Shown here in pieces: positions 1 through 64,000 of a stretch of DNA of 64,000 bases. Source of the DNA: Amorphochlora amoebiformis (lineage: Eukaryota > Cercozoa > Chlorarachniophyceae); NCBI GenBank assembly GCA_054601695.1, contig BAAHQB010000282.1:172229-236228 (forward strand), read 5' to 3'. How positions within the stretch are numbered: the stretch's first letter is position 1; each line of letters begins with the position of its first letter. The translations under genes and the position numbers were made by a program. The notes under the pieces are model-generated. The model was not told the origin of the DNA, did not search any database, and was given only the letters and a program-made list of their open reading frames with translations.

Positions 1-94
1 ATATATATATATTATAATGGTCTTTAATACACGAACGCACCTTTACACATGTGTGACAAAAATTTAAGTTATCCATATATATATACCATTTATG

Positions 95-126
<32 letters not shown>

Positions 127-231
127 GTATATATATCAAATATGTGTATGTGTATATACATATATTTATATATTACTTATGTATACATATATATATATGT
201 ATATATGTATATATATAGCTATATGTTGTTG

Positions 232-282
<51 letters not shown>

Positions 283-342
283 CAATTTTATGTATTATAG
301 CGAACAAAAAGAAAGGAGAGAGAGAAATGAAAGTTATACATA

Positions 343-416
<74 letters not shown>

Positions 417-482
417 TTTTATTTATACACATATACATATATCTATATATATAATATATATATATATATGTATATATATTAC

Positions 483-27627
<27,145 letters not shown>

Positions 27628-28071
27628 ACGGGTTTGGAACTGGCTCTGAGAGATTCCAACAGATTATTGAAGTCTTATTGAGGCATTTACAAGCCCAGTG
27701 TGGGCTGAGGATTGTTTTGGCGGGAAGGGCGCGTGTAGAAGAAGGTCTAACGGCAGACACAGGTCTTGGTCCAGCGGTGACCGAAAAGCTAACCCTAGAC
27801 GTCGTTGGGTGATGGGAGAGGAACGTAGCACTGTGTCACTCTACATTTGCGAACATCGTGATACGTCACACATGTAGTATACTACATACGGTTAAGTCAC
27901 GCATTCTGAGCTCGGAAATAAGAGAAACAGTACCATGGACGTGACACAGCCTAAAGTGTCAAATGGACATATTTATTTCAGGTAATCCTGCCTTAATTTA
28001 ATAACTTAATTTTCTCACGTTTTCGGCGCACGACTGTATAATAGTCGATAAAGTGTGCGGTTGTCCTAGGG
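27628..28071. promoter_or_regulatory. divergent intergenic region of the IBTK-like and GAF genes
   Basis: 444 bp without AT arrays separate the two divergent start codons, so this is the likely shared promoter. It holds a perfect 16-bp palindrome, ATGTAGTATACTACAT (27872-27887), directly beside a CRE-like TGACGTAT on the minus strand (27861-27869). The regulatory role is inferred from position only; no TATA or initiator is assigned. Confidence 0.5.
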
Positions 28072-29567
28072 ATGACGCCCACCTTCGCCGAGGTGCGGGA
28101 CCTCTGCCACCTTCTCGCCAAGCTGCAGACTGCCGGAACACGCGAAGTAGCAAAGATTGTCGAGGTATACGAAGAAAAGTTTCGATGTTCGCAAGAGTTC
28201 CCCCGTAGCCTTCGAATGGTGCACCTAAAATCTCAACCATACCTTAGGCCTTCCCAGATTTAGAACGAAACCTTGTTCGATCCGTTAAACTGATATCCTC
28301 ACTGGGTAGTGATGTGAGCGAGGAGTTCTCAAAAGTGTCTAATAGCAAGGTCGGGATCGGGTTGGGGTTAGAGGAGGGCTTGGGAGTAATTGTGCCTCGA
28401 AAATGACAATTTTCATATTTCCATTAAAGAGGAGATCGAGCACGAGCAGCATAGATGAAGAGGGAAGTGCAGATGAGGACTACAGTGACATAAGCGACGA
28501 GGAAGAAGAATTCCCGGATGGAGCCAAGGTTTGTGTTATAAATTTGAAATATGGCCAAAACTCACTCTTATCCCTGGCAGGAACTTGGTCAAAAGGTGCC
28601 AGTGCAAGCTGAGAGGTACCCTTCGTTTTAACAATCATCTTTCTTCTTCTGATTTATTTTTCCACCAGGAATTTAACTCAGACGGAGGAAAGGTAACGTT
28701 CATATGTGATATGTCTCATACTAGGCTTCCGAGCTCTTGTATTCGCAGGTATCAACCGCCGAAAGTGCTCCCGAACAACCCTGCCGTCCGCTTAAGATAT
28801 CTAGAGTATGCTCACTTTTTCCTCACTTCCCAAACGTTTACGTGAGACAAGTTTCTAATCCAGAATCCTGAGGAAGTCAGGGCACGGAAAGTTCTTAGCA
28901 GCCGTTCGACCCAAGGACGAAGAGATACGCCTGAATCTCCTACGGTGAAACTGCGATGTACGCTGTGTATTTTTGGCTAAAAATTGCGTACGCCTGAACA
29001 TTGCGCACGATCAGGTCGATGGAAATCCTCGATAGCCCACCCGAAGAGAGCTTCAACAACATACTCTGGTGGGATTTCAACGGAATTCTTACTTTAAAAT
29101 TCACTCTTCTAAAATCCCACAGGCTAGCGACCAGTATCTGCGAGACGGATATGGGTGCGATAAGCCTGATTGATGAGCACCGTCAATGGTTCAAAGCCAA
29201 AAAAAACTTAGGCCCGGAAACTTGCAGAGATGTGGCTTTCTGCAGGTGAGTAAATGTGTGCTGTGTGGGAAGCTTTATAATCTATGGTTTTCTTCAGTCA
29301 TGCCATTCTTCAACCCGACCGTATGTTGTACGTTAACGACACGCTGAAAGATCCTCGTTTTGCGAATAATCCTCTGGTAGCCACCCACTTTTCAACCATT
29401 TTACGTTTGTCATAAAAATTGCATGTGTTTGTCTTAAATGGCCATTTGTTATCAGGTCACAGGGGCACCTCATATTCGATTTTACGCCGGGATGCCCGTC
29501 AGTGTTGGAACGGTACAATATAACCAAACCTTCGTTGCATTGCCTCTCATCATGTATATATTTACAT

Positions 29568-29610
<43 letters not shown>

Positions 29611-29948
29611 GATATATATATCCGATACAGCCATGCGGCCCTATAGCCATTGGAACTCTCTGCGTGATAGACAGCTCGATGAAAGAGGTAGTAGTTCGTA
29701 CTCCTCCATGAAATGTGTAACTAATACATCCTGATTTACAGCTCTCTCTACTACAAAAGATGGCTCTTCAGAGTTTGAGTAATTGACTCTTCCTTTTTCT
29801 AGAATTATTCTCCTTTCCGTTCCTTATTTTTCCATATTTGCATTAGGTATATTGGTACAACAATGCTTGCTTCTGCGCAATAAGATGAAGACCCTTAGGT
29901 ATGAATTCAGCGATCACTTAATATGTAATTCTACATTAATTGGATAAA

Positions 29949-29987
<39 letters not shown>

Positions 29988-29995
29988 ATATATAT

Positions 29996-30028
<33 letters not shown>

Positions 30029-30227
30029 CTAAGGATTTCGGTACATTCGCACAAACCATAGTCATTGTGTAACAACTACATAATTTTTAGCATGGACGAA
30101 ATGATGAAGTCGATAGCCCAGAACATGCCTCCAGAATTCCATTTCTCTAAGGTTTCGCCCGAACATAGTCTTCCCGAATATGATGTATAAATGCGTATAC
30201 ATACAAAAATAATACATATATATATAC

Positions 30228-30276
<49 letters not shown>

Positions 30277-30510
30277 CCAACATCCATATATATATACACA
30301 TATATATATATACATATACATATATATACACATACATATATATATATATGTATATATATATTATTTGTTTATGAGTATAAAGTTGAAAAATATTATAACG
30401 ATACATGTGATAAACAAAATAATACATATATTATGTAAAACATTTATAATATATAATCTATGTGTACATATATATTATATATATTTTTTTACATATATAT
30501 ATATATATAT

Positions 30511-30603
<93 letters not shown>

Positions 30604-30974
30604 CTATATTATATATATATATATCGAGTAACCCTCTTTCTACTCAGGATAACCCCTTGCTGGGACCCTCGTCTCCTAAGCCTGAGAAAGACCCCAAGAC
30701 CAAGCTTCCTGTAGCTACGACCACCACTTCCCACGATGAAAAAAGTGACACCGTAAAGTCAAAGTCTTGTGTTTGTACCTCAGTGGAAATGAAGACTATA
30801 GGTGAGATTCATTCAAACCCAGTTAATAGTTTTCACAAAGTGGTAGTGGTAGGCCAGCTTCAGTATATAGGCCCTCTTGATGGGATGCCAGAGCTCACTA
30901 GAGCTCGTATCAAGCTTCCATTCGGCGAATGCGTCTTCTCCACGAGCCGTCCAATCTTCAAGCCCGGCCGGTAG
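28072..30974 (+). CDS. GAF-domain protein, complete
   Basis: Fifteen exons: 28072-28164, 28430-28528, 28581-28615, 28669-28692, 28749-28805, 28864-28944, 29015-29068, 29123-29245, 29298-29376, 29456-29512, 29631-29687, 29742-29778, 29847-29898, 30091-30184, 30648-30974; all phases agree, giving 422 residues and a TAG stop. An acidic Ser/Glu/Asp-rich N-terminal region is followed at about residues 130-265 by a GAF domain: [68 protein letters not shown] and [13 protein letters not shown] domains bind small ligands such as cyclic nucleotides or act in dimerisation; no catalytic partner (kinase, cyclase, phosphodiesterase) is seen. The C-terminal ~110 residues are one exon of unknown fold. Most introns are about 50 to 265 bp and AT-array-free; only the three around 29513, 29899 and 30185 hold AT arrays. 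Confidence 0.9.
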
Positions 30975-31648
30975 CGAATTTTTCTCCAGTTCTTTACCCT
31001 ATGACAGTAGCGTCCTCATGCAACGAATCCATGCATTATGCATTCGGCTTGTGAATTAGACTAGTACGTTTGCGCGCGATTAGCTATCGTATAGATTGCG
31101 ATTACAGTCGTTGTAATCATGAAACTGATTATTTTAATTTGTATTCTAGATATTCTCCAATCTAATCACATGATTTACTAGATTTATACAATGGATGGTA
31201 TAGTTATGAAGTTATTTTACGTATTCTTATTGTTGAGATTCATCATGGTTTACTAGTTATATATATATATATATATATACTAGATATATATACCCTACGC
31301 GCACTGTTACGTACTAGCGTTAATTACGGCTGCGGCAGGAACTAGAGGAAGCGACGGCTTGGTTCAGCACTGTCTAGAGTCTACTCTAGACTGTAGACTA
31401 GTTACTCAGTTGGACAGTATTTATTTGAGACTACCGTTGATTATCACAACAATATTTATCACAATTCACACAGTCTGGAGTGTAGAACTAGTACACTCAC
31501 TACACGCACCAGCACCCCAAACCCTGTACGTGCGTGCGGCCATATGTACACACACACACATATATATATTTAAAAAATAAATATATATATACATTCATTT
31601 ATATATCTTTATATATATATATATATATATGCGTGTGTATATACACAT

Positions 31649-31684
<36 letters not shown>

Positions 31685-31687
31685 CTA

Positions 31688-31735
<48 letters not shown>

Positions 31736-31860
31736 GAATTCGAAGGAATCGATAGACTAGACTGACTGTCAATCCGCACAAGGTTACGTACTAACTTAAG
31801 TACGAGCAATCGGAAGCGAGTTAGTGAAGTAACATTCGATTGTCTTCATAGTTACTGTAA
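30975..31860. other. intergenic region between convergent 3' ends
   Basis: No exon is recognised. Contents are AT/CA microsatellites (31540-31735) and a short inverted repeat TCTAGAGT-ct-ACTCTAGA (31373-31390). Words such as GTTACGTACTA occur at 31308 and 31783 and may be remnants of an element. Confidence 0.6.
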
Positions 31861-49189
<17,329 letters not shown>

Positions 49190-49794
49190 AATCTGAACAA
49201 GAAGAAAGATTTCGATTTTCACAAACAAATGCACTCTCATGTTCAGCAAGGCGAGAAAAAAAAAAAGCGTCGGAACAAACTCGAGTACACTCGAATGTTC
49301 TATTCCGTGTTCGTCTGCTTGTCGGGCACGTGTTCGAGCGTTCATAAATCTTCAAATGTGTTTCAAGCTTGTTTACGACATCATGTGTTGGGATACGAGT
49401 GTATGCATGTGCTGGTGCGTGCGTGTCTTCAAGCGAGCGTTCAAGCATCGAGCATTTGCTCACTTCCTTTTCAAACACTCTTATGAACACTCACTCGAAC
49501 ATGTACTTTTTGAATACTCGCTCCGATCGAATATGGGAGGTTTGACTGGGCGGGAGAGGAGAGCGGGAGATAGAGAGACGGAGAGACGGAATGAAAGAGA
49601 GTGAAAGAGAGAAGGAGAAAGTGAGAGAGATGACGGACTTAGTGGCCCATATCCAGGCGAAAAAAACAGGTTTTTGTCGCGGAGGAACCAAGAAATATGT
49701 CCACACTCAAATAAATACATACAAATATAAAATATATGTATATGTTTACATGTATATACAATTGGACATATAAATATATATACACACACAAAGA

Positions 49795-49825
<31 letters not shown>

Positions 49826-50373
49826 GTAAATATGTAGATTCATATTTGTTATTGAGCAAACATAGATGGATGGTTCCATTTTTTAAGGATACAGCGGATG
49901 ACGTGGAGGATTTAGAGATCACATGGAGGACTTAGAGACTATACGGAGATCCCAAACTTAATTGAATCCCCGGGGATCACCGGGGATTTTAGCCTTCTCT
50001 ATAGGTCACGTTTTCTTTTAGAATGTGGCGTCTCAATGACACTTCAGATGTCTGCGTTTGTCTACAGGGTTCCAAGAACAATTTCAATGCATGTAGGACA
50101 TATTTTCAGACCTCATAGAGGCCACCCCGACGTCTATGGCTTCAGGGCGAAATTTTACTGAAGAATTTCTCTGCAATGGTCGAATTTCGGTAGTATATCG
50201 ATTTCATGATTATCATTAAGATGCTTATATGCGATTCACATATTATTATTGAAACCCGTTAAGAATATATGCCTGCTGTTAAGATATATTTTATAGGTCT
50301 TTAAATCAGATTAGGGCAGATCATGATAATTGGTATTAGTAATTAACTATAACAGTAAATCCCAATGGAAAGC
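49190..50373. other. intergenic/upstream region of the RUS gene
   Basis: 49190-49560 is mixed-composition sequence with many CGAAC/GTTCG words, likely the 5' untranslated or promoter region of the RUS gene (a TTCTTCTTGTTCAG acceptor precedes the proposed start). 49560-49640 is GA-rich. 49870-50350 is unique, with a near-tandem GATGACGTGGAGGATTTAGA-type duplication (49895-49950). No convincing exon is seen. Confidence 0.5.
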
Positions 50374-50445
50374 GTTCTCATGGTCTAGTGGTATGACGTC
50401 GCCTTAACACGGCGAAGGTCCCCAGTTCAATCCTGGGTGAGAATA
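50374..50445 (+). tRNA. tRNA-Val (AAC)
   Basis: A 72-nt cloverleaf: acceptor GTTCTCA/TGAGAAT (first pair G-T wobble), TG at 8-9, D stem GTC/GAC, anticodon stem TCGCC/GGCGA, loop TTAACAC with anticodon AAC at 50406-50408, variable AGGTC, T stem CCCAG/CTGGG with loop TTCAATC, discriminator A. AAC decodes GUU (Val). No intron and no encoded CCA, as expected in eukaryotes. The B box is GTTCAATCC. Confidence 0.93.
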
Positions 50446-50446
50446 G

Positions 50447-50453
50447 TTTTTTT
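50447..50453 (+). terminator. Pol III oligo-T terminator
   Basis: T7 begins two bases after the discriminator base of the tRNA, with a second T5 after a single G. Confidence 0.85.
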
Positions 50454-50470
50454 GTTTTTGCCCAAGTATT

Positions 50471-50519
50471 AACGTCTCCTTAACACGGCGAAGGTCCCCA
50501 ATAAATTATGGTGAGAATA
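50471..50519 (+). pseudogene. decayed 3'-half copy of the tRNA-Val
   Basis: ACGTCTCCTTAACACGGCGA onward repeats the anticodon arm and variable region at a 75-bp offset. The T arm is destroyed (CCCAATAAATTATGG) and GTGAGAATA of the acceptor remains. The acceptor 5' strand and D arm are absent. Confidence 0.85.
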
Positions 50520-50630
50520 TCTTAACTTTTATGGTTTTTAGGAATTACGTAATCATATTATATATAAGTTGTAGATACATACAATGCTCAATACTAGCAG
50601 TGATACCATATAATTTATATATACCATATA

Positions 50631-50701
<71 letters not shown>

Positions 50702-50708
50702 TGTTATT

Positions 50709-50839
<131 letters not shown>

Positions 50840-50840
50840 A

Positions 50841-50882
<42 letters not shown>

Positions 50883-50935
50883 TATATATATATATTATAT
50901 GTGTATATAGTTATATATATATATATATATAATAT

Positions 50936-50971
<36 letters not shown>

Positions 50972-51133
50972 GTTGTTGCTGCAGCCTCTTCTAAGGTTAA
51001 GTATGACTGTTGTTTGCTTGGTTTCTAATTGTATAACTATAATATTATATATATATATATATATATTACATAATTATATATACATATATACTAGTATATA
51101 CACATATATATGTGTATGTATACACATATATCG

Positions 51134-51184
<51 letters not shown>

Positions 51185-51282
51185 ATTTTTTATATTTTGT
51201 ATGCATTTATAAATGTAGTACACATATATAAATGTAGCACTTGACACATGATGTAATCGGTGCATTAATGTATGTATAATAC

Positions 51283-51363
<81 letters not shown>

Positions 51364-51415
51364 AATATATATATACAATATATCATACATTTTACGAAAT
51401 ATAATATATTATATA

Positions 51416-51461
<46 letters not shown>

Positions 51462-51509
51462 CACATAATTACATATATAATACATATATACATACATATA
51501 TATACACAT

Positions 51510-52099
51510 ACAATTATTAATTATTAATTACGATGCAAATAACATTCACATACACCAACGACACCCACAGTATAACCTTCTCAAAAATGCGTCCCATGCA
51601 TCGGGTTTTCTCCAACATCAGAGGTCTTTCTAACCTTGGGCGTTTCGGATAGTTTTGGGCGATTTTGATTAGGTCGACGAAGAGGCATTGGAGCCTGGCA
51701 GGGCCGCCAGGATGCTGGCCGCAGCCGTCCCCCGGTAGGAGCACCTGAACAACCAAGCTGCGATCTCCTTCATCATGAAGCCTCTAAAGAATCCCGAAGG
51801 TCTCAAACCCATAAATGTCGTGCCAGATCAGTCTAAGCACTTCAGTCACTGGACAATTTTTTTTTTTTTTTTGACCAGTTCCAAACCAGGAAACCCCCAA
51901 CTGGCGTAGGTTTCGTAAGTTCGACCAATTTGGCCCGTCGTAATTATTTTGCATCCTCCATCGGCCCACCCCACCCGATCCGCCAAATGGTCAAAGACCT
52001 GTAGTTACGAATCTTTGGGCAGAATCTCCCAAAAAGCCTTTAGGTTCCCAGAAAGTTCCGAAGAACATATTTCCAACCCTATAAAACCAACACTTGACT
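51510..52099. other. unresolved coding-like island 5' to the 284-codon frame
   Basis: Several plus-strand segments look like exons but do not chain in one phase. They are an ATG frame starting MRPMHRVFSNIRGLSN (about 51588-51650), VDEEALEPGRAARMLAAAV after a GATTAG acceptor (51675), EHLNNQAAISFIMKPLKNPE (from about 51740), and FQTRKPPTGVGF between a T16-GACCAG acceptor and GTAAGT (51880-51915). The first could be a mitochondrial presequence. This is inference only. Confidence 0.35.
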
Positions 52100-52954
52100 A
52101 TGTTGACCGACGCGCCCACGCTGCGTGTTGTCGCCGTCATGACGTACTGGACAATACGCTGGATATTTCGAGCTGCCATATGGGTGATGGGTGCCCTGAT
52201 TTCCTTACTCTGGAACGAAAATTCAAAAGAAAACTTGATATTGTGTGTATTTAGGGGTGACTTCTCCACAGAGATATCCCACATTCTGAATTCCCTCACT
52301 CTATTTCGGGTTCTCATGGGGCTCTTGATGATGATCAGCGGAGGAATCCTTATGGTTCTGGTTGCAAAGCTCATTACCAAGGTGGTCCGGTGGCTTGTGA
52401 ATGCGATCACAGTCATCCTTCCGATAATATGTTGGATTGGTGTGATGATGTTCCTAGTGGTGGTCGAGCCCGCCGGTTCTTTATGGTTCATAGTCGTATC
52501 TTGTGCACCGTTTGCTTTATACGTAGGTATTATTGCAACCATCAGGATGGCCAGGCTCGCCATGAAGGAATTTATGTCGATTGTCAAGTCGAAACCCTCC
52601 TTCCTCCTCGGAGCCGTGGCTCGCGCCGATAGGTTCGTAAGATCTGGGCTGTGGCCCGTCAATCTTGTCTTATTTTCGCGGTCCATAGCTACCAAACCTC
52701 GTGCAGACATCTCCACAAGCCAAACTCCGAGGGAAGAAACAACTAGTAGGGTGCGTTTCCAACCCATGGTTGAAGTCCTTCGCTATTGGCCAGAGGATAT
52801 CATCCGCCCACCGTCCGAAAGGATGGTGAGAGCTGGGTCATCGGAGAAGTCCACCAAGGTTCAATGGAACATATTCCAGCAAGCTCGCTTTAGTCCTGCG
52901 TTCAACAAGAAGATGCTCGCCCGGAGAAAGCGACGAGGTAAAAAGCGTTTGTAG
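52100..52954 (+). CDS. hypothetical multi-pass membrane protein (frame uncertain)
   Basis: A 284-codon open frame from ATG 52100 to TAG, in a non-AT island. It would have about four hydrophobic segments (near residues 18-38, 68-92, 98-124 and 128-148), then a hydrophilic tail ending in a basic cluster, ARRKRRGKKRL. No family is recognised. Caution: another plus frame is open over 52100-52250 and 52340-52635 and reads a Cys/His-rich sequence (HAACCRRHDVL, CKAHYQGGPVACECDHSHP). The two segments could be joined through a GTATTT...GATCAG intron (52247-52338). A canonical intron (GTAAGATC...CCATAG, about 52636-52691) would also break the 284-codon frame. The minus strand is open for 258 codons. 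The gene is likely real, but its frame is not settled. Confidence 0.4.
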   Translation: MLTDAPTLRVVAVMTYWTIRWIFRAAIWVMGALISLLWNENSKENLILCVFRGDFSTEISHILNSLTLFRVLMGLLMMISGGILMVLVAKLITKVVRWLVNAITVILPIICWIGVMMFLVVVEPAGSLWFIVVSCAPFALYVGIIATIRMARLAMKEFMSIVKSKPSFLLGAVARADRFVRSGLWPVNLVLFSRSIATKPRADISTSQTPREETTSRVRFQPMVEVLRYWPEDIIRPPSERMVRAGSSEKSTKVQWNIFQQARFSPAFNKKMLARRKRRGKKRL

Positions 52955-53155
52955 GGTACAACATTGAGCATGCTTAATTAATTTATGCGATAATCATACT
53001 GCTTTTTTCTCGAAAACTTTCGCCGCTAGTTTTGGTAGCAATTAATTAATCATGTTATACTTTCAGCTTAATATGAACATACTAGATCTAGTAGATAGGT
53101 AGTAGAGTGTGGTGGTATTAGGTATGTCACAGTATGATATTAGTATCATTCATGA

Positions 53156-53230
<75 letters not shown>

Positions 53231-53723
53231 ATATATATATATATGTATATATACATATATCATGACATACATTATAGAACAAAAAACAATTACTGTCGGA
53301 TCATTAATTCATGATACACGGTTCTAGACCGGGTATGAATCGTATGATCAGCATGTCATGTATGATCGACATCATCATCATCTAAATCGTAGAAAGATCA
53401 TACTCAGTGAGTATCGATACATATTGAATACAATATACTACCAGTGCGTATTATATGCCTAATTTTTAATCAATCAGTATGTAAATCTTGATAACCTAGA
53501 TAACTTTCAATTCAGATTCTGAAACTTGGCCCCGGTAGCTATATATTAGAAAAAGCAAGTGCCGTGTGTGTACTCTATATCTAGATATCATCTACTAGTA
53601 GTTCATAGGGATAAGTAAAAAACTCTAGAAACGTCTGATCTCCGCACTGCGGTTATCTTAACCCAGTTGTCTCTAGGCAACAGCCACAGACAACACTAGA
53701 TAACTTCAAAATGATTATTCTAG
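52955..53723. other. intergenic region
   Basis: Apart from an AT array at 53155-53255 the sequence is unique, with several CTAGAT/ATCTAG palindromic words (53090, 53578, 53590). No gene seen. Confidence 0.6.
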
Positions 53724-57892
<4,169 letters not shown>

Positions 57893-59040
57893 ACGTAGTT
57901 CAGGCCCCGAGGAAGAACTATTTGCCTCAGTGAGTTATGAACGACAGAACGAGAACAGAGAAATTCAAAGTTACATACACGCCCCTATATCCGCCGGCGC
58001 TGTAATTTCGTCCCTTGGTGTCGCTCATTGCGAAGTAGTACTGGTGGTGTCTGCTTTGTCTTCCCGAGACTACTTCCTCCTTTGTGCGCCTTTTATTCTG
58101 GAAAGAAATATCTCTGTTTGGATTGTTCGTGTTTTTACCCAAACTGAGCCAACATTTCAAAACTCAAATTCAAGTCGTTGAAGACTTTCCCGAGACTCTC
58201 AGAGATTCCGCGGAGACTCGATGGAGTTTGCTCGTTTAGGAAAATTTCTCGAGACTCTCGAGTTTAGATTCAAGGAGTGGAAGGAGGCAGCTGCCCCGTG
58301 ATATCCAGGTTTCGCCCCACTTTACGCTCCCCCATGCGCCTGCATCTCCCTTCAGCTCCAGATTCATACCCTATAAGTGTGCTGATGCTTTATATGTGAG
58401 TTTGAGAATATACAAATCTTTTCCTTGTTCGTATGCTTGTTCGGATGTACTCAGTTACGTGTGCGTGAGTGAGGTCGCCCGGAGACCTGTACGGGTGTTT
58501 TCACAGTATGCCACCTTCCCGCGAAGCCGTTCCGGAAAGGTAGAATACTACTGACCTTTAGATTTTTCCTTGAGACGTAACGCTAGCCCTTTTTTACGTG
58601 TTCGCGGGTAGCAGTAACGTATCAATGGGAATTGTGATGATTCCAGAGCATGTATGAATGTATATCTCAAAGAAGTATGAGAGTTTCCGGTGTTATTATC
58701 CATTATGGTATTTCTAGAGGTTTGATCTAGATATAAAGATGAGATTGGAAGAAATATGAGCGGAATCCTGTGTTCGGAATTCGTGAAATATCTCGACATC
58801 TCATGTTTACCTCTGACACTTGCACTTATGATCAGTGGAGATATGTACCTGAGGTATGGCGATATGATATTCTTGACTCCGTATGAGGAAGTAAAGAGGT
58901 TAGTTTTCAGTAATTCGTTTATCTCTTGTTTAGACGTGAAAACATACAATCACACAGTTTTATATGTCAAAATGTGTTTTGTGTATGAACAATCACATGA
59001 ATGCATGCATCGATGTGTATATAATTTAATGATTAGATTT
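57893..59040. other. intergenic unique region
   Basis: Non-AT sequence between the divergent SH2-like gene and the 60-kb gene. It contains CTCGAGACTCTC-type short inverted words (58190-58265). An ORF-like segment at 58756-58895 on the plus strand (MSGILCSEFVKYLDIS) has internal splice-like signals, but I cannot chain it to other exons. Confidence 0.45.
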
Positions 59041-59104
59041 ATACACACTCACATACACATACACACACAATCACATACACAAAGCACAAAACACACGCCT
59101 ACGT

Positions 59105-59135
<31 letters not shown>

Positions 59136-59196
59136 CACTTATATTTATACATATATATATATATATGTATATATATAATATATATATATATATATG

Positions 59197-59241
<45 letters not shown>

Positions 59242-59291
59242 TTTATCTATATAAAAACTTTATATATATAACACACAAAAATATATATATA

Positions 59292-59338
<47 letters not shown>

Positions 59339-59342
59339 CAAT

Positions 59343-59376
59343 GCGCGCGCGCGCGCGCGCGCGCGCGCGCGCGCGC

Positions 59377-59459
<83 letters not shown>

Positions 59460-59990
59460 GGTGTGTGCGGTGTGTGCGTGCGGTGTGTGCGCGCGCGCGC
59501 GCGCGCGCGCGCGCGCGCGCGCGCGCGCGTGCGCGCGCGCGCGCGCGCGCGCGCGCGCGCGCGCGCGCGCGCGCGCGCGCGCGCGCGCGCGCGCGCGCGC
59601 GCGCGCGCGCGCGCGCGCGCGCGCGCGCGCGCGCGCGCGCGCGCGCGCGCGCGCGTGTGTCTGTGGGTTGTTTGGTGCGGTTGGTGCCGTTCCGTGTTCG
59701 CGCGGGCGCGTGTCGTGTCGTGCGCGCGCGCGCGCGCGCGCGCGCGCGCGCGCGCGCGCGCGCGCGCGCGCGCGCGCGCGCGCGCGCGCGCGCGTTGTTT
59801 TGTGGCGCGTGCCGGGCGGTTGGTGCGCGTTGGGTGCGCGCGCGTGTGTGTTGTGTGTTGTTGTTGTTGTTGTGCGCGCGCGCGCGCGCGCGCGCGCGCG
59901 CGCGCGCGCGCGCGCGCGCGCGCGCGCGCGCGCGCGCGCGCGCGCGCGCGCGCGCGCGCGCGCGCGCGCGCGCGCGCGCGCGCGCGCGTG
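59343..59990. repeat. alternating CG/GT island (Z-DNA-prone)
   Basis: (GC)n at 59343-59391, (GT)n at 59391-59457, (GC)n at 59490-59655, 59725-59794 and 59873-59988. They are joined by GT/GC-rich spacers (GGTTGTTTGGTGCGGTTGG; GTTG repeats at 59850-59872). It is a ~650-bp island of nearly pure alternating purine-pyrimidine without A or T, flanked on both sides by (AT)n. Confidence 0.95.
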
Positions 59991-60007
59991 TGTTATGTAC
60001 ATGTATG

Positions 60008-60040
<33 letters not shown>

Positions 60041-60110
60041 AATACATACATATATATGTATATGTACATATACATATATATATATATATATATGTATGTG
60101 TATGTATAAC

Positions 60111-60145
<35 letters not shown>

Positions 60146-60151
60146 TATATA

Positions 60152-60195
<44 letters not shown>

Positions 60196-60267
60196 ATATA
60201 TATATATATATATATACACATACATATACATACACATATATATACATATGATAAACGTGTTATGCAG

Positions 60268-63834
<3,567 letters not shown>

Positions 63835-64000
63835 GTAAGGGCATGAATTTATATTATATGTATATTATTATTATTATTACTATATATATATATATATATA
63901 AATGTATATTTCACATGTACATATATGTATACACACATATATAATATATAATTATGTAAGCCATAAATATGCGTATATATATATATATATCAGCAATAAA

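Overview
This window is eukaryotic nuclear DNA in which most bases are (AT)n dinucleotide arrays. The open frames inside those arrays (runs of Ile-Tyr, Ser-Leu, Arg-Glu or Arg-Ala) are artefacts of simple repeats. The real genes lie in the short non-AT islands, read as exons 24 to 213 nt long, and most junctions I propose keep the reading frame. Introns are spliceosomal (GT-AG). Long TTAGGG-type interstitial arrays, an SH2-like protein, an ANK-RCC1-BTB protein and a tRNA-derived SINE point to a unikont-type eukaryote (Amoebozoa or unicellular Holozoa fit). I cannot name the species, and TTAGGG repeats alone do not settle it.

Layout. 483-27627, minus strand: a giant split gene of about 52 exons (about 3.5 kb of coding sequence in 27 kb) for an ankyrin-RCC1-BTB/BACK protein resembling IBTK; its 3' end lies beyond the left edge. 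28072-30974, plus strand: a complete 15-exon GAF-domain gene with mostly short ordinary introns, divergent from the first across a 444-bp shared promoter region. 31861-49189, minus strand: a RUS/DUF647-family gene of about 20 exons in 17 kb, convergent with the GAF gene. 50374-50445: tRNA-Val(AAC), followed by a decayed 3'-half copy. 51.5-53.0 kb: a non-AT island with a 284-codon open frame whose true reading frame is unresolved. 53724-57892, minus strand: a complete 10-exon gene for a 261-residue SH2-like protein. 59343-59990: a 650-bp alternating CG/GT island. 60268 to the right edge, plus strand: exons of a partial gene of unknown family with a CCCH-finger-like stretch.

The unusual biology is in the introns. 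Exons abut (AT)n arrays directly, and the array supplies both the donor (GTATAT) and the acceptor (ATATAG). Around many exons, partial copies of the same exon recur between AT arrays under a strict rule: copies of an exon's 5' part, with its acceptor, lie upstream of the intact exon, and copies of its 3' part, with its donor, lie downstream. I count about 35 to 40 such copies in two unrelated genes, plus what may be a poison exon made this way. Introns also hold telomere-like arrays, GA/CT satellites and several copies of a tRNA-derived SINE.

I see no functional pathway joining the genes. Exon calls are manual readings supported by splice-site and phase agreement and by recognisable domain motifs; no database search was run.
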